Source: Nitrospinota bacterium
GTDB taxonomy: Bacteria; Nitrospinota_A; UBA7883; JACRLM01
Length of the DNA: 64,000 bases
Direction of reading: 5' to 3'
Assembly (NCBI GenBank): GCA_016208975.1
Contig: JACQXA010000004.1
Location: 1,737,015-1,801,014, forward strand
The notes under the pieces were generated by a model. It had not been told where the DNA came from. It did not search any database and saw nothing but the letters and a program-made list of their open reading frames with translations. This document shows, one piece after another, positions 17,837-26,203 of the stretch (its first letter is position 1; each line of letters opens with the position of its first letter). The position numbers and the translations under genes were made by a program.

Positions 17837-17911
17837 AGAACCTTTGAATCCTTTAATGGCGCCGCTGTTTCTTATATTATAAGAACAACCCTCTTTACTG
17901 GAGGCTCAAAA

Positions 17912-19186
17912 ATGAAAAAAATACTTATCCTTGGCGCGGGCACCGGTGGCACCATACTGGCCAACATTTTCACCTCGCGCCTCGACCAGAAAGAGTGGGA
18001 AGTTACGGTTATAGACAAGGAATTGAAACACTGTTACCAGCCCGGTTTCCTTTTCCTTCCATTCAAGCTTTACGGGTATGAAAGCGAAAAAGATGTTACT
18101 CATCCCATAACCCGCCACCTGCCCCGGGAGGCGAAATTCGTGAACGCCAATATCACCTTGATAGACTACCAGCGCAACCTGGTGGAGACCTCGGCCGGGC
18201 AGTTTGGATATGACTGGCTGATTATAGGGCTGGGTTGCCATGTGGAGGCTTCGGAGGTGGATGGGCTGGAAGAGGCCATGGGCAAGAACGCCTACACCTT
18301 CTACACGTTGGATGGGGCCATGGAAATGCAAAAAGCGCTGGATGGTTTTAACGAAGGGCGGCTGGTATTAAACATAGCGGACATGCCCATTAAGTGCCCT
18401 GTGGCGCCCATTGAATACGTCTTCCTTGCGGATTATTATTTTAACCTTCGCGGCATCCGCGACCGGGTGGAGATATCCCTGGTGACCCCGCTTACCGGCG
18501 CGTTTACGAAACCCGTGGCCACCAAGGCGCTGGGTAAGATAGCGGAGGAGAAGAACATAAAGATAGCGCCCAACTTCGCCATAAGCGAGGTGGATTCCGA
18601 AAAGAGGGTCATCACGTCCTTTTCCGGCGAGCGGATTGAGTATGACCTTCTGGCCAGCGTACCGCCCAACCTGGGGCCGGATGTTATCGAGGAGTCCGGC
18701 ATAGGCAACGGCATGGGATACGCCGTGACGGACGACCATACATTGAAACTTAAAAAGGCCCATAACGTTTATGTGGTGGGGGACAGCACAAACGTGCCAA
18801 CCTCCAAGGCAGGATCCGTGGCCCATTTCGAGGCGGAGATAATAGCGGAGAACCTTATCCGCGAGATAGGTGGCAAAGAGCCTTTGCCCAATTACGACGG
18901 CCATTCCAACTGTTTTATAGAATCCGGCTACCACAAGGCGTTGCTGTTCGATTTTAATTACGATACGGAGCCGGTCCATGGTGTTTACCCGCTTCCCGCA
19001 ATAGGGCCGTTCGCCCTGCTAAAAGAGAGCAGGCTGAACCACTGGGGCAAACTGGCTTTCAAATATATTTACTGGAACCTGCTACTGACCGGCCATCTGC
19101 CCGGGGATCCGTTATTGCCAGTCACCATGAGCGTCGCTGGCAAAGATCTCGCCGAGATAGAGCGCAGTCATCTGGGCCATCACTGA
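17912..19186 (+). CDS. sqr: Sulfide:quinone oxidoreductase-type flavoprotein
   Basis: A 424-residue FAD enzyme of the SQR family, which oxidises sulfide to polysulfide at the membrane and passes electrons to quinone. It has the N-terminal dinucleotide motif ILGAGTGGTILAN, a second nucleotide site with VYVVGDSTNVP, and Cys residues at about 41 (KHCYQPGF), 161 (IKCPVAP) and 333 (GHSNCFIES), the last two at the positions expected for the redox pair. The C-terminal region is amphipathic. The start at 17912 has TGGAGG seven bases upstream; longer in-frame starts run into the MITE. Sulfide detoxification or energy use are both possible. Confidence 0.85.
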   Translation: MKKILILGAGTGGTILANIFTSRLDQKEWEVTVIDKELKHCYQPGFLFLPFKLYGYESEKDVTHPITRHLPREAKFVNANITLIDYQRNLVETSAGQFGYDWLIIGLGCHVEASEVDGLEEAMGKNAYTFYTLDGAMEMQKALDGFNEGRLVLNIADMPIKCPVAPIEYVFLADYYFNLRGIRDRVEISLVTPLTGAFTKPVATKALGKIAEEKNIKIAPNFAISEVDSEKRVITSFSGERIEYDLLASVPPNLGPDVIEESGIGNGMGYAVTDDHTLKLKKAHNVYVVGDSTNVPTSKAGSVAHFEAEIIAENLIREIGGKEPLPNYDGHSNCFIESGYHKALLFDFNYDTEPVHGVYPLPAIGPFALLKESRLNHWGKLAFKYIYWNLLLTGHLPGDPLLPVTMSVAGKDLAEIERSHLGHH

Positions 19187-19197
19187 CCTTAAGCCGG

Positions 19198-20361
19198 ATG
19201 CGCATATTATTTCTTGCCCCCCAGCCGTTCTTCGAGGCCCGGGGTACGCCCATAAACGTGCGGAACATGGTTACGGCGCTTTCGGAATTGGGGCACGAGG
19301 TGGACCTGCTTGTTTACCCCCACGGGGATAACGTGGACATTCCCAACGTCCGCATCCACAGGGTTATCCGCATACCCGGTCTTGGAAAAGCGCCAATCGG
19401 CCCGTCGAAGGAGAAAGTCATCTACGACGCGGCCATGATGATCCATGCGTTCACAACCCTTGTGCGCGGGAAATACGACGCGATCCACGCCGTGGAGGAC
19501 GCGGCGTTCATGGCGTGGCCCCTGTCATGGCTGTTCGGCGTCCCCTTTGTTTTCGATATGGACTCCATAATGTCCGACCAGTTGCGTTACAGCCGGTTCA
19601 TGAGAGACGGGTTTTTGCTGAAAGCTTTTGAGAGGATGGAAAGCGCGGCGTTAAGGTCCGCCAGCATGGTGATCACCGTTTGCGGCCATCTCACCGAGGC
19701 GGCGGCCCTGAGGGTGGATCGTTCGAAAATATTCCAGATAGAAGATACACCCATGACAGGCGCCCCGCCACCTGGATTGGCCGTTGAAAAACTCCGGGCG
19801 GAGCTTGGCCTGCCGGAAGGTTGCGAGCCTGTCGTGTACACCGGCAATCTGGAGAAATACCAGGGGATAGACCTCCTGCTGGATTCCGCCGTGGAAGTGG
19901 CCAGGGAACATCCCTCAGTGAGGATCGTAGTGGTAGGGGGTAGCGGCGCCGACGTGGAAAAATACAAGGCCAAAGCAGGAGCCATGGGCCTTGGGGCGAA
20001 CGTGGTATTTGCCGGCCCCAAGCCGCCGGAAACCATGCCCACATATTACGAGCTGGCGGATATTCTTGTGTCCCCGAGGATAGAGGGGACCAATACGCCG
20101 CTGAAAATATACACTTATCTGGACACCGGCAAACCCGTTGTAGCCACAGACCTGCCCACCCACACCCAGGCGCTCAACCGCGACGTGGCCATGCTGGCCC
20201 GCCCCGAAAAGATGGAATTCGCCCGGGCCATTCTGCTACTATTGAATGATAAAGGTCTCCGCCGGGCGCTGGGCGACCGGGGCCGGGAATACGTGCGGAG
20301 CAATTTCAGCTACGCTTCGTTCAGGAAAAAGCTGGAAGAAGCCTATAAACACATCCGGTAA
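19198..20361 (+). CDS. GT4-family glycosyltransferase
   Basis: A 387-residue glycosyltransferase of the GT-B fold. It shows the N-terminal acceptor-side motif RGTPINVRNM, a central VVYTGNLEKYQGIDLLLD strand and the C-terminal donor-sugar motif EGTNTPLKIYTYLDTG with the conserved PLK and acidic residues used by GT4 enzymes. It starts 11 bp after the sqr stop and ends before a strong terminator. The sugar and acceptor are unknown; neighbours (radical SAM proteins, epimerase) hint at an envelope glycoconjugate or lipid. Confidence 0.85.
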   Translation: MRILFLAPQPFFEARGTPINVRNMVTALSELGHEVDLLVYPHGDNVDIPNVRIHRVIRIPGLGKAPIGPSKEKVIYDAAMMIHAFTTLVRGKYDAIHAVEDAAFMAWPLSWLFGVPFVFDMDSIMSDQLRYSRFMRDGFLLKAFERMESAALRSASMVITVCGHLTEAAALRVDRSKIFQIEDTPMTGAPPPGLAVEKLRAELGLPEGCEPVVYTGNLEKYQGIDLLLDSAVEVAREHPSVRIVVVGGSGADVEKYKAKAGAMGLGANVVFAGPKPPETMPTYYELADILVSPRIEGTNTPLKIYTYLDTGKPVVATDLPTHTQALNRDVAMLARPEKMEFARAILLLLNDKGLRRALGDRGREYVRSNFSYASFRKKLEEAYKHIR

Positions 20362-20383
20362 CGCGCCGGGGTAAACAATTGGA

Positions 20384-20413
20384 GGGGGCCGGTTAAAGGC
20401 CCCCTGTTTTTTT
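20384..20413 (+). terminator. Strong rho-independent terminator
   Basis: GGGGGCC (20384-20390) pairs perfectly with GGCCCCC (20398-20404), loop of seven, followed by a T-rich run to 20413. It ends only six bases before the start codon of the next gene. Confidence 0.88.
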
Positions 20414-20419
20414 AGTTGC

Positions 20420-21499
20420 ATGGCCCTTTTCACGCAAGCGATAAACCTGGCCCGGTTCAAACTGGGCGCAACACGCCCCATCTGCGGCCCAATGAAGGCT
20501 CAGTGGGAGCTGACGTACCATTGCAACCTGAAATGCCTCCATTGCCAGATATGGAAAATACCTTATTCCCAGATACGGCAGAACACCCTGTCGCTGGAAC
20601 AACAGAAAAGGATACTTGACGACCTGGCCGCCAACGGCGTACGGCACGTTTCGTTCTCCGGCGGGGAGATGTTCCTGCAAAAAACCGTTTACGAGCTTAT
20701 CGCCCACGCCAAATCCCGGGGAATGAAAGTGGGAGGCAACTCCAACGCGTTCCTGATAAATCCCATGATCGCCGGGAAAATCGCCGATAGCGGGCTGGAT
20801 ATGCTTTATATCTCCATGGATGGCGACAACGCGGCCACTCACGACCATATCCGGGGCGTTCCCGGCGCGTTCGGCCGGGTTTTCGAGGCGGTCAAGAACC
20901 TTAAAAGCGCCAAGCCGGGCATAAAAGTTTTTTTCAACACCACCATAAACGCCATGAACGTGGGCCAGCTTACGGGCATAGCCAGGCTGGCCAGGAAAGC
21001 CGGGGTGAACGGGCTGACCATCGAGATGACCAACACGTTCGACAAATATTCCCCCAACCGGGAGCTTATATTGCCCGATGAAAAACTGCCGCTTCTAAAG
21101 AGCCAGATAAAGGAGCTGTTCGGGAATTACCGGGAACTGCTTCCCCATCCCCCCGGCTATTTCGACGAGTTTGAGACCTATCTGCACAACCCGGACGAGT
21201 TGTATAAATACCGTTGCGTCGCCGGGTACACCACGGCGCAGATACACCCGAACGGCGATCTGTACCCGTGCCCTGTGGCGTTCAAAAAGATAGGCAACCT
21301 GGCGGAGAAACCTTTCAAGGAGCTGTGGTTTTCCAGGGAAGCCGATGAAATACGGCTGGACATAAAGGAAAACCGGCACCCTATCTGCTGGGTGACCTGC
21401 GTAAGTCCTTTGAACCAGTATCTAAGCTATCTGTCGCCAACCAGGTTCCACAAGCTTCTGCGGCCCGAAACGGTGGCGCACATACTAAAAAAGATATAA
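20420..21499 (+). CDS. Radical SAM/SPASM-like protein A
   Basis: A 359-residue radical SAM enzyme. The [4Fe-4S]-binding CxxxCxxC is at Cys35, Cys39 and Cys42 (TYHCNLKCLHC), followed by the SGGEMF motif that contacts the SAM amino group. A C-terminal Cys cluster (RCVAGYT, YPCPVAF, PICWVTC) resembles a SPASM-type auxiliary cluster region. The substrate is unknown. No ribosome binding site is visible, and the terminator just upstream leaves almost no leader, so expression must come from readthrough or a promoter inside the previous gene. It is 2 bp from the next radical SAM gene. Confidence 0.8.
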   Translation: MALFTQAINLARFKLGATRPICGPMKAQWELTYHCNLKCLHCQIWKIPYSQIRQNTLSLEQQKRILDDLAANGVRHVSFSGGEMFLQKTVYELIAHAKSRGMKVGGNSNAFLINPMIAGKIADSGLDMLYISMDGDNAATHDHIRGVPGAFGRVFEAVKNLKSAKPGIKVFFNTTINAMNVGQLTGIARLARKAGVNGLTIEMTNTFDKYSPNRELILPDEKLPLLKSQIKELFGNYRELLPHPPGYFDEFETYLHNPDELYKYRCVAGYTTAQIHPNGDLYPCPVAFKKIGNLAEKPFKELWFSREADEIRLDIKENRHPICWVTCVSPLNQYLSYLSPTRFHKLLRPETVAHILKKI

Positions 21500-21501
21500 T
21501 C

Positions 21502-22503
21502 ATGAAAACCTTCATGGGCGCGGTGGAAAGCCTCGGGCGGGTATATCTTTCATACATCCGCCGGGCCGAGCGCGTAAACCAGCTTCCCACCCGGGTATGG
21601 ATAGAGCCCACCGCCGCGTGCAACTTCTCGTGCGGCCATTGCCCCCACGGGACCGGCGCCGACATACCCAAGGGGCTCATGAAAATGGAGCTATTCACCC
21701 GGATAATAGACGAGCTTGCCGGCTCGCTGAACGACGTTAACCTTTTCCACCGGGGGGAGTCGCTCATCCATCCGCGCCTTGCGGACATGGTGGAGTATTG
21801 CTCGGCCCGGGGGCTTCACACCAGGCTTCACACCAACGCGGGGCTTCTTACGGAGGAGCGGGCCATGGCCCTCATCGAGGCGGGGCTTTCATACATCTCC
21901 TTCTCGGTGGACGGATACAGCCGGGATGTTTACAACAAGAACCGAATCGGCGGCGATTTTGACGAGACCGTGGCCAACATCCGGCGGCTTCTGGAACTGA
22001 AGAAGGAAAAGGGGCGGGGCCCGTTCACCATAGTGCAGGTGATGGAGATAGGGGAAGACGAGCCTGGCAAGGAGGAACGCCGCGAGGATTTCGTCAAGAA
22101 TTTCGCGGGGCTGGGGCTGGACCGGTTCGTGGTGCGCACGCCCCATAACTGGGCGGGTGATTTTGAACAGTTCGGCCATGGCCTTAACGGGCGTAGCGCC
22201 CGGTTCACACCATGCACGTTCCTCTGGTATTCGATGACAATAATGTTTGACGGGCTGGTGGCGGCGTGCCCGCAGGATTTCTTCCGCAAGATAGAAGTGG
22301 GCTCCGTGGCGGACAAGTCCGTGGCCGAGGTGTGGAACAACGAGGTCCTGCGCGGCCTTCGCCGCCGGATGGGCCAGCGGAACGTGGCGGGCCTTTCCCC
22401 TTGCGACCAGTGCGACATGCTCACACGCAAAACTTTCATGGGCGCGCCTGTCAATTATCTGTCAACGTTCCTCCGGGACAACCTGCTGGTGCGCCAGAGG
22501 TGA
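21502..22503 (+). CDS. Radical SAM/SPASM-like protein B
   Basis: A 333-residue radical SAM enzyme with CxxxCxxC at Cys40, Cys44 and Cys47 (AACNFSCGHC) and a C-terminal SPASM-like Cys set (TPCTFLW, AACPQDFF, SPCDQCDM). It is paralogous in layout to the protein before it but clearly divergent. The pair is translated almost without a gap and leads into an epimerase gene. The function is unknown; envelope lipid or sugar modification is suggested only by context. Confidence 0.8.
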   Translation: MKTFMGAVESLGRVYLSYIRRAERVNQLPTRVWIEPTAACNFSCGHCPHGTGADIPKGLMKMELFTRIIDELAGSLNDVNLFHRGESLIHPRLADMVEYCSARGLHTRLHTNAGLLTEERAMALIEAGLSYISFSVDGYSRDVYNKNRIGGDFDETVANIRRLLELKKEKGRGPFTIVQVMEIGEDEPGKEERREDFVKNFAGLGLDRFVVRTPHNWAGDFEQFGHGLNGRSARFTPCTFLWYSMTIMFDGLVAACPQDFFRKIEVGSVADKSVAEVWNNEVLRGLRRRMGQRNVAGLSPCDQCDMLTRKTFMGAPVNYLSTFLRDNLLVRQR

Positions 22504-23567
22504 GTGGCCAGGAGGATTCCTGCCCGGTGGGAAAGCCGCTCTCCGATGAGCAGGCCTTGCGGCGGATGCCACGGGATCCGGCGGACCGCGTTGTTATCAC
22601 CGGCGCCACCGGATTCGTTGGGAAACGGTTAGCTAAAGCCCTCCATCAACGAGGCTATAAACTGCGTGTGCTGGCCCGGAGTAGCAAGGATGACGCTTAC
22701 TTCCAGTCGCTGGGCGCCCAGATATATCACGGTGACATTAAAGACCCGGCGGTTCCCGGTTGGCTTATGGACGGCGCCTGCGGGCTTTTTCACCTGGCCT
22801 CTATAGTCCAACAGGCCGGTCTGCCCGACGAAGAGTTTTGGGATGTGCATGTCCACGCAGTCAAACGGCTGATGGAAGAGTCCGCCAGACATGGGGTAAA
22901 ACGGATTGTCCACTGCTCCACAACGGGCGTGTTGGGGGATATCACAAACCCGCCGGCGGACGAAACTTTTCCTTACAGCGCCAAAGATATTTATCAGGTC
23001 ACCAAGGCGGAGGGGGAAAAGACAGCGTTAGCTTTCAACGGAGTGGACGGGCTGGAGGTAACGGTAATTCGCCCTGCCATGGTGTATGGCCCAGGCGATA
23101 CGCGGCTATTAAAACTGTTCAGGCTCATCGCCAGCGGGTCGTTCCGCATGATAGGCGCCGGTAGTGCGCTGGCCCACCCGGTTTATGTGGATGATTTAGT
23201 TGATGGGATGATACTGGCCTACGAGTCCCCCAAAGCGCCCGGCTCCGTTTATATTCTGGGTGGTGACAGGTATGTGACACTGTGGGAATGGGCTAAAACC
23301 ATCGCAACCGCCTCGGGCGTGAGCCTATCCGGCAGATCGATACCCTATTTGCCCGTAATGATAGCCGCTGTCTTGTGCGAAGGCATATGCAAACCATTCG
23401 GCATAGAGCCGCCCCTTTTCCGCAGAAGGGTGGATTTCTTTGTGAAGAACCGGGCTTTTTCCATAGACCGGGCTAGGCGGGAATTGGGTTACAGCCCGAA
23501 AACCGGCTTGCCGGAAGGCGCGGCGGCCACCATAAGGTGGTACAGGGAGAACGGGTTAATAAGGTGA
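22500..23567 (+). CDS. NAD(P)-dependent epimerase/dehydratase (extended SDR)
   Basis: An extended short-chain dehydrogenase with the Rossmann motif TGATGFVGKRL, the catalytic YxxxK in DIYQVTKAEGEK, and RPAMVYGPGD, typical of sugar-nucleotide epimerases and related dihydroflavonol or sterol dehydrogenases. Start choice is open: GTG at 22500 overlaps the previous stop (GTGA), while GTG at 22527 has AGGAGG 11 bases upstream. The Rossmann fold begins about residue 30 from the first of these. It closes the surface-type cluster before the B12 region. Confidence 0.8.
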   Translation: MSGQEDSCPVGKPLSDEQALRRMPRDPADRVVITGATGFVGKRLAKALHQRGYKLRVLARSSKDDAYFQSLGAQIYHGDIKDPAVPGWLMDGACGLFHLASIVQQAGLPDEEFWDVHVHAVKRLMEESARHGVKRIVHCSTTGVLGDITNPPADETFPYSAKDIYQVTKAEGEKTALAFNGVDGLEVTVIRPAMVYGPGDTRLLKLFRLIASGSFRMIGAGSALAHPVYVDDLVDGMILAYESPKAPGSVYILGGDRYVTLWEWAKTIATASGVSLSGRSIPYLPVMIAAVLCEGICKPFGIEPPLFRRRVDFFVKNRAFSIDRARRELGYSPKTGLPEGAAATIRWYRENGLIR

Positions 23568-23596
23568 CGGGACCTTCAGGTTACATGCTATTTCCC

Positions 23597-23624
23597 TTGA
23601 AAACTTCCCCGCCCCGTTTATATA
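23597..23624 (+). promoter_or_regulatory. Promoter of cobalamin operon 1
   Basis: TTGAAA (23597-23602) and TATATA (23619-23624) with a 16-bp spacer, just before the riboswitch. The same design (TTGAAA, 16 bp, TATACA) precedes the second riboswitch. Confidence 0.65.
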
Positions 23625-23630
23625 CTTCCT

Positions 23631-23805
23631 TCACCGGTATGGGTTCCCCCTTCCGGGGGGATAATAGGGAAGGCCGTTAAAACCGGCCGCGGTCCCCGCC
23701 GCTGTATGTGGGTACGAAAACTTCATTTAGCCACTTTCCCTTTTCAAAAAGGGATGGGAAGGCGAAGCCAGTAGGGCGATCCACGAGCCAGAAGACCTGC
23801 CCAGC
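23631..23805 (+). ncRNA. Cobalamin riboswitch 1
   Basis: An adenosylcobalamin-type aptamer in the leader of the cobC-cobU operon. Visible landmarks are the GGGAAGGCCG segment with its matching CGGCC, the CCCCGCCGCTGTA core, a variable arm around 23720-23765 and the B12 box GAGCCAGAAGACCTGCC (23785-23801). GCCCAGC at 23799-23805 can pair with GCTGGGC at 23849-23855. Ligand binding should repress downstream expression, here probably at translation (see the hairpin and short ORF that follow). Confidence 0.92.
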
Positions 23806-23874
23806 CGAAAGCGCGAAACGTTCCGCGGTTATGAACATCAGGCGCAAAGCTGGGCGGCCAAGCTAAACTGGGTG

Positions 23875-23911
23875 CAGTCCCCCGCATTCCTATCACATTA
23901 AGCGGAGACTG
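23875..23911 (+). promoter_or_regulatory. Hairpin that can hide a ribosome binding site
   Basis: CAGTC..CCGC (23875-23885) pairs with GCGG..GACTG (23902-23911) around a 16-base loop. The 3' arm contains CGGAG (23903-23907), the ribosome binding site of the short ORF starting at 23917. There is no T-run, so a translational sequestor fits better than a terminator. Confidence 0.5.
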
Positions 23912-23916
23912 TGTTT

Positions 23917-24012
23917 ATGCCCGATTTTCTTTCGATGCCTGTTCTTGCGGTACGCATTCAACATTCCTCAACCTCTTTACGCTCAGGAGCCGTGTTATGG
24001 ACGGAATTGTAA
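23917..24012 (+). CDS. Short ORF overlapping the cobC start (possible leader peptide)
   Basis: A 31-codon ORF starting MPDFLSMPVL. It has CGGAG nine bases upstream and runs into the cobC start at 23997, ending 16 bases inside cobC. It lies in the expression platform of riboswitch 1. A similar arrangement follows riboswitch 2, which makes chance less likely. The peptide shows no recognisable motif, and whether it is translated is unknown. Confidence 0.35.
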   Translation: MPDFLSMPVLAVRIQHSSTSLRSGAVLWTEL

Positions 24013-24605
24013 TCCTTGTCCGTCATGGGGCCACAGCGGCCACCGAAGAAGGAAAATTTTGTGGAAGGAGGGACCTCCCACTTTCAAACGAAGGGGAACA
24101 CCAGGCCAAATCCATCGCCGGAATGATGGCGTTAGAGCGCCCCGGCAGGATTCTTTCCAGCCCCCTGGCAAGGGCGAGGCAGACCGCCGGCATCACCGCC
24201 CAGGGATTAGGGCTTCCGGTAGAGCTTGCGCCGGAGCTTTTCGAAGCGGATTTCGGAGAGTGGGACGGCCTTTCTTTTGATGAGGTCCAGAAACGTTACC
24301 CCGGCGAATATGGCCGGTTCCGCTCGCTTGACATTGGATTCGCATTTCCTGGCGGTGAACCTCTGGCCGATTTTTGTGACAGGGTCCGTTCCGCGGCGGA
24401 AATCATCCGGGGCGCGCTGGGCCCGAAACCTGTGGCCGTGTTCTCCCATGGTGGCGTTATCCGGCATCTTATCTGCGAGTTTATGGGACTGGATTTTTCC
24501 AAAAGCTCATCGTTTTATATTCCACCCGCCGGAGTGGCCCGGATAGTCATTTCCGGGTCTAAGGGCGCTTTAATGTCCTTGGGCCGCGCGGGAGACCATA
24601 TATGA
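23997..24605 (+). CDS. cobC: Alpha-ribazole phosphatase-type histidine phosphatase
   Basis: A 202-residue histidine phosphatase. The active-site motif VRHGAT carries the phospho-His, and the second motif [10 protein letters not shown] holds the second catalytic His. In this location it most likely removes the 5'-phosphate from alpha-ribazole phosphate or cobalamin phosphate in nucleotide-loop assembly. AGGAG is seven bases upstream of the ATG, and the stop overlaps cobU by 4 bp. Family assignment is firm; the exact substrate is inferred from context. Confidence 0.87.
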   Translation: MDGIVILVRHGATAATEEGKFCGRRDLPLSNEGEHQAKSIAGMMALERPGRILSSPLARARQTAGITAQGLGLPVELAPELFEADFGEWDGLSFDEVQKRYPGEYGRFRSLDIGFAFPGGEPLADFCDRVRSAAEIIRGALGPKPVAVFSHGGVIRHLICEFMGLDFSKSSSFYIPPAGVARIVISGSKGALMSLGRAGDHI

Positions 24606-25138
24606 GTGGCGTAATTCTTGTCACCGGCGGGTGCCGGAGCGGTAAAAGCGCTTTTGCCAGGGGGCTTGCGGAGGCGAAGTCCGGCCAGAGATTTTTCATA
24701 GCCACCGGCGAGGCGCTGGATGACGAAATGAAACACCGTGTGGAGCTTCATAGAAAAGAGCGGGAGGGGAAAGGCTGGGCCACAATCGAAGAGCCTATCG
24801 AACTGGCCGGGGCCATCACGTCCGCACCGGGCGGAGCCGTGGCGCTGGTGGATTGTCTTTCAATGTGGGTAAGCAACCTGATGCATAAATCCCCCTCCAT
24901 TACGGAGGATGATATATCCGCGCTTGTCACTCAAACGGTGGACTGCGCCCGGGAGACGGGGGCGTTTTCCATATTCGTCACCAGCGAGGTGGGCATGGGA
25001 GTGGTTCCCGAAACGCCCATGGGGCGAAGATACCGTGACCTTTTGGGGCGGGTTAACCAGACATTGGCCGCCGGGGCCGACGAGGTGTACCTGGTGGTGA
25101 GCGGGATCCATATGGCGTTGAAGAAAGGAAAAGTGTAG
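24602..25138 (+). CDS. cobU: Adenosylcobinamide kinase/guanylyltransferase
   Basis: A 178-residue bifunctional enzyme that phosphorylates adenosylcobinamide and attaches GMP, giving adenosylcobinamide-GDP. The P-loop GGCRSGKS (residues 7-14) and the guanylylation-site region ELHRKEREG are both present, and the length is normal. It overlaps cobC and abuts cobT directly. Confidence 0.94.
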   Translation: MSGVILVTGGCRSGKSAFARGLAEAKSGQRFFIATGEALDDEMKHRVELHRKEREGKGWATIEEPIELAGAITSAPGGAVALVDCLSMWVSNLMHKSPSITEDDISALVTQTVDCARETGAFSIFVTSEVGMGVVPETPMGRRYRDLLGRVNQTLAAGADEVYLVVSGIHMALKKGKV

Positions 25139-26203
25139 ATGGGACTGTTGGAGGAGACGATACAAAAAATCAACCCCGCCAGCGCGGAAGGCAGAAGGCT
25201 GGCCCGGGAACGCATCGCAACCCTTACCATGCCCTATTGGGCTCTGGGCAGGGTGCTGGACCTGGCCGAATCTCTGGCGGGGATGGCTGGCGGGTTGTCG
25301 TTCAGCGTTAGCCGAAAAACCGTTGTGGTTATGGCCGGTGATCACGGAGTGTGCGCCGAAGGGGTTAGCAAATACCCGAAAGATGTTACCCCCCAGATGG
25401 TGGCCAATTTCATTCAAGGCGGCGCAGGGGTGAACGCCATCGCAAAGGTGAGCGGCGCCCGGGTTGTGGTGGTGGATATGGGAGTGGACGCGGATCTTGC
25501 CCCCATGGCAGAAGACGGGAAGCTGATAATAAAAAAGATCAGGAGGGGCACGTCCAACATCGCCACAGGTCCGGCTATGAGCCGGGAAGAGGCTGTGGCC
25601 AGCATCGAGGCGGGCATAGAAGTGGCCCGGTCGCTGGCCGGTTCCACCGACGTGTTCGGCACGGGGGACATGGGCATAGGCAACACCACGCCTAGCTCCG
25701 CCATTGTGTCGGCCATAACCGGCAGGAAACCGTCCGAAATAACCGGCCGGGGCACCGGCATTGATGACTCCCAGTTGCGTCACAAGGTTTCCGTGGTGGA
25801 GCGCGCCCTGGCCGTGAACCGGCCGGATCCGGCGGACGGGGTGGATGTGCTGGCCAAGGTGGGCGGCTTTGAGATAGGCGGGATAGCCGGGCTTATCCTT
25901 GGCGCGGCCTCCATGCGAAAGCCGGTGGTGATAGACGGGTTCATATCCACCGCCGGGGCGCTCATCGCCAAGGCCATAAAAAAGGAATCCTCCGATTACA
26001 TGATAGCCGCCCACTTGAGCGTGGAACCGGGTCATCGCGCCATGCTGGAGCATCTTGGCGCAAAAGCGCATCTTGATCTGGACATGCGTTTGGGCGAGGG
26101 TAGCGGCGCGGCGCTGGCCATGTGCATCGTGGAGGCGGCGCAAAGGGTTCTTACCGAAATGGCCACTTTCGATTCGGCGGGAGTGTCCCAATCGGACGAA
26201 TGA
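25139..26203 (+). CDS. cobT: Nicotinate-nucleotide-dimethylbenzimidazole phosphoribosyltransferase
   Basis: A 354-residue enzyme that joins dimethylbenzimidazole with nicotinate mononucleotide to make alpha-ribazole phosphate. It carries the family hallmarks VVVMAGDHGVCAEGVS, the FIQGGAGVNAIA segment, GTGDMGIGNTT and the catalytic Glu in LSVEPGHRAML. The partner base is made by BluB in the second operon. Its stop overlaps the cobS start. Confidence 0.95.
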   Translation: MGLLEETIQKINPASAEGRRLARERIATLTMPYWALGRVLDLAESLAGMAGGLSFSVSRKTVVVMAGDHGVCAEGVSKYPKDVTPQMVANFIQGGAGVNAIAKVSGARVVVVDMGVDADLAPMAEDGKLIIKKIRRGTSNIATGPAMSREEAVASIEAGIEVARSLAGSTDVFGTGDMGIGNTTPSSAIVSAITGRKPSEITGRGTGIDDSQLRHKVSVVERALAVNRPDPADGVDVLAKVGGFEIGGIAGLILGAASMRKPVVIDGFISTAGALIAKAIKKESSDYMIAAHLSVEPGHRAMLEHLGAKAHLDLDMRLGEGSGAALAMCIVEAAQRVLTEMATFDSAGVSQSDE

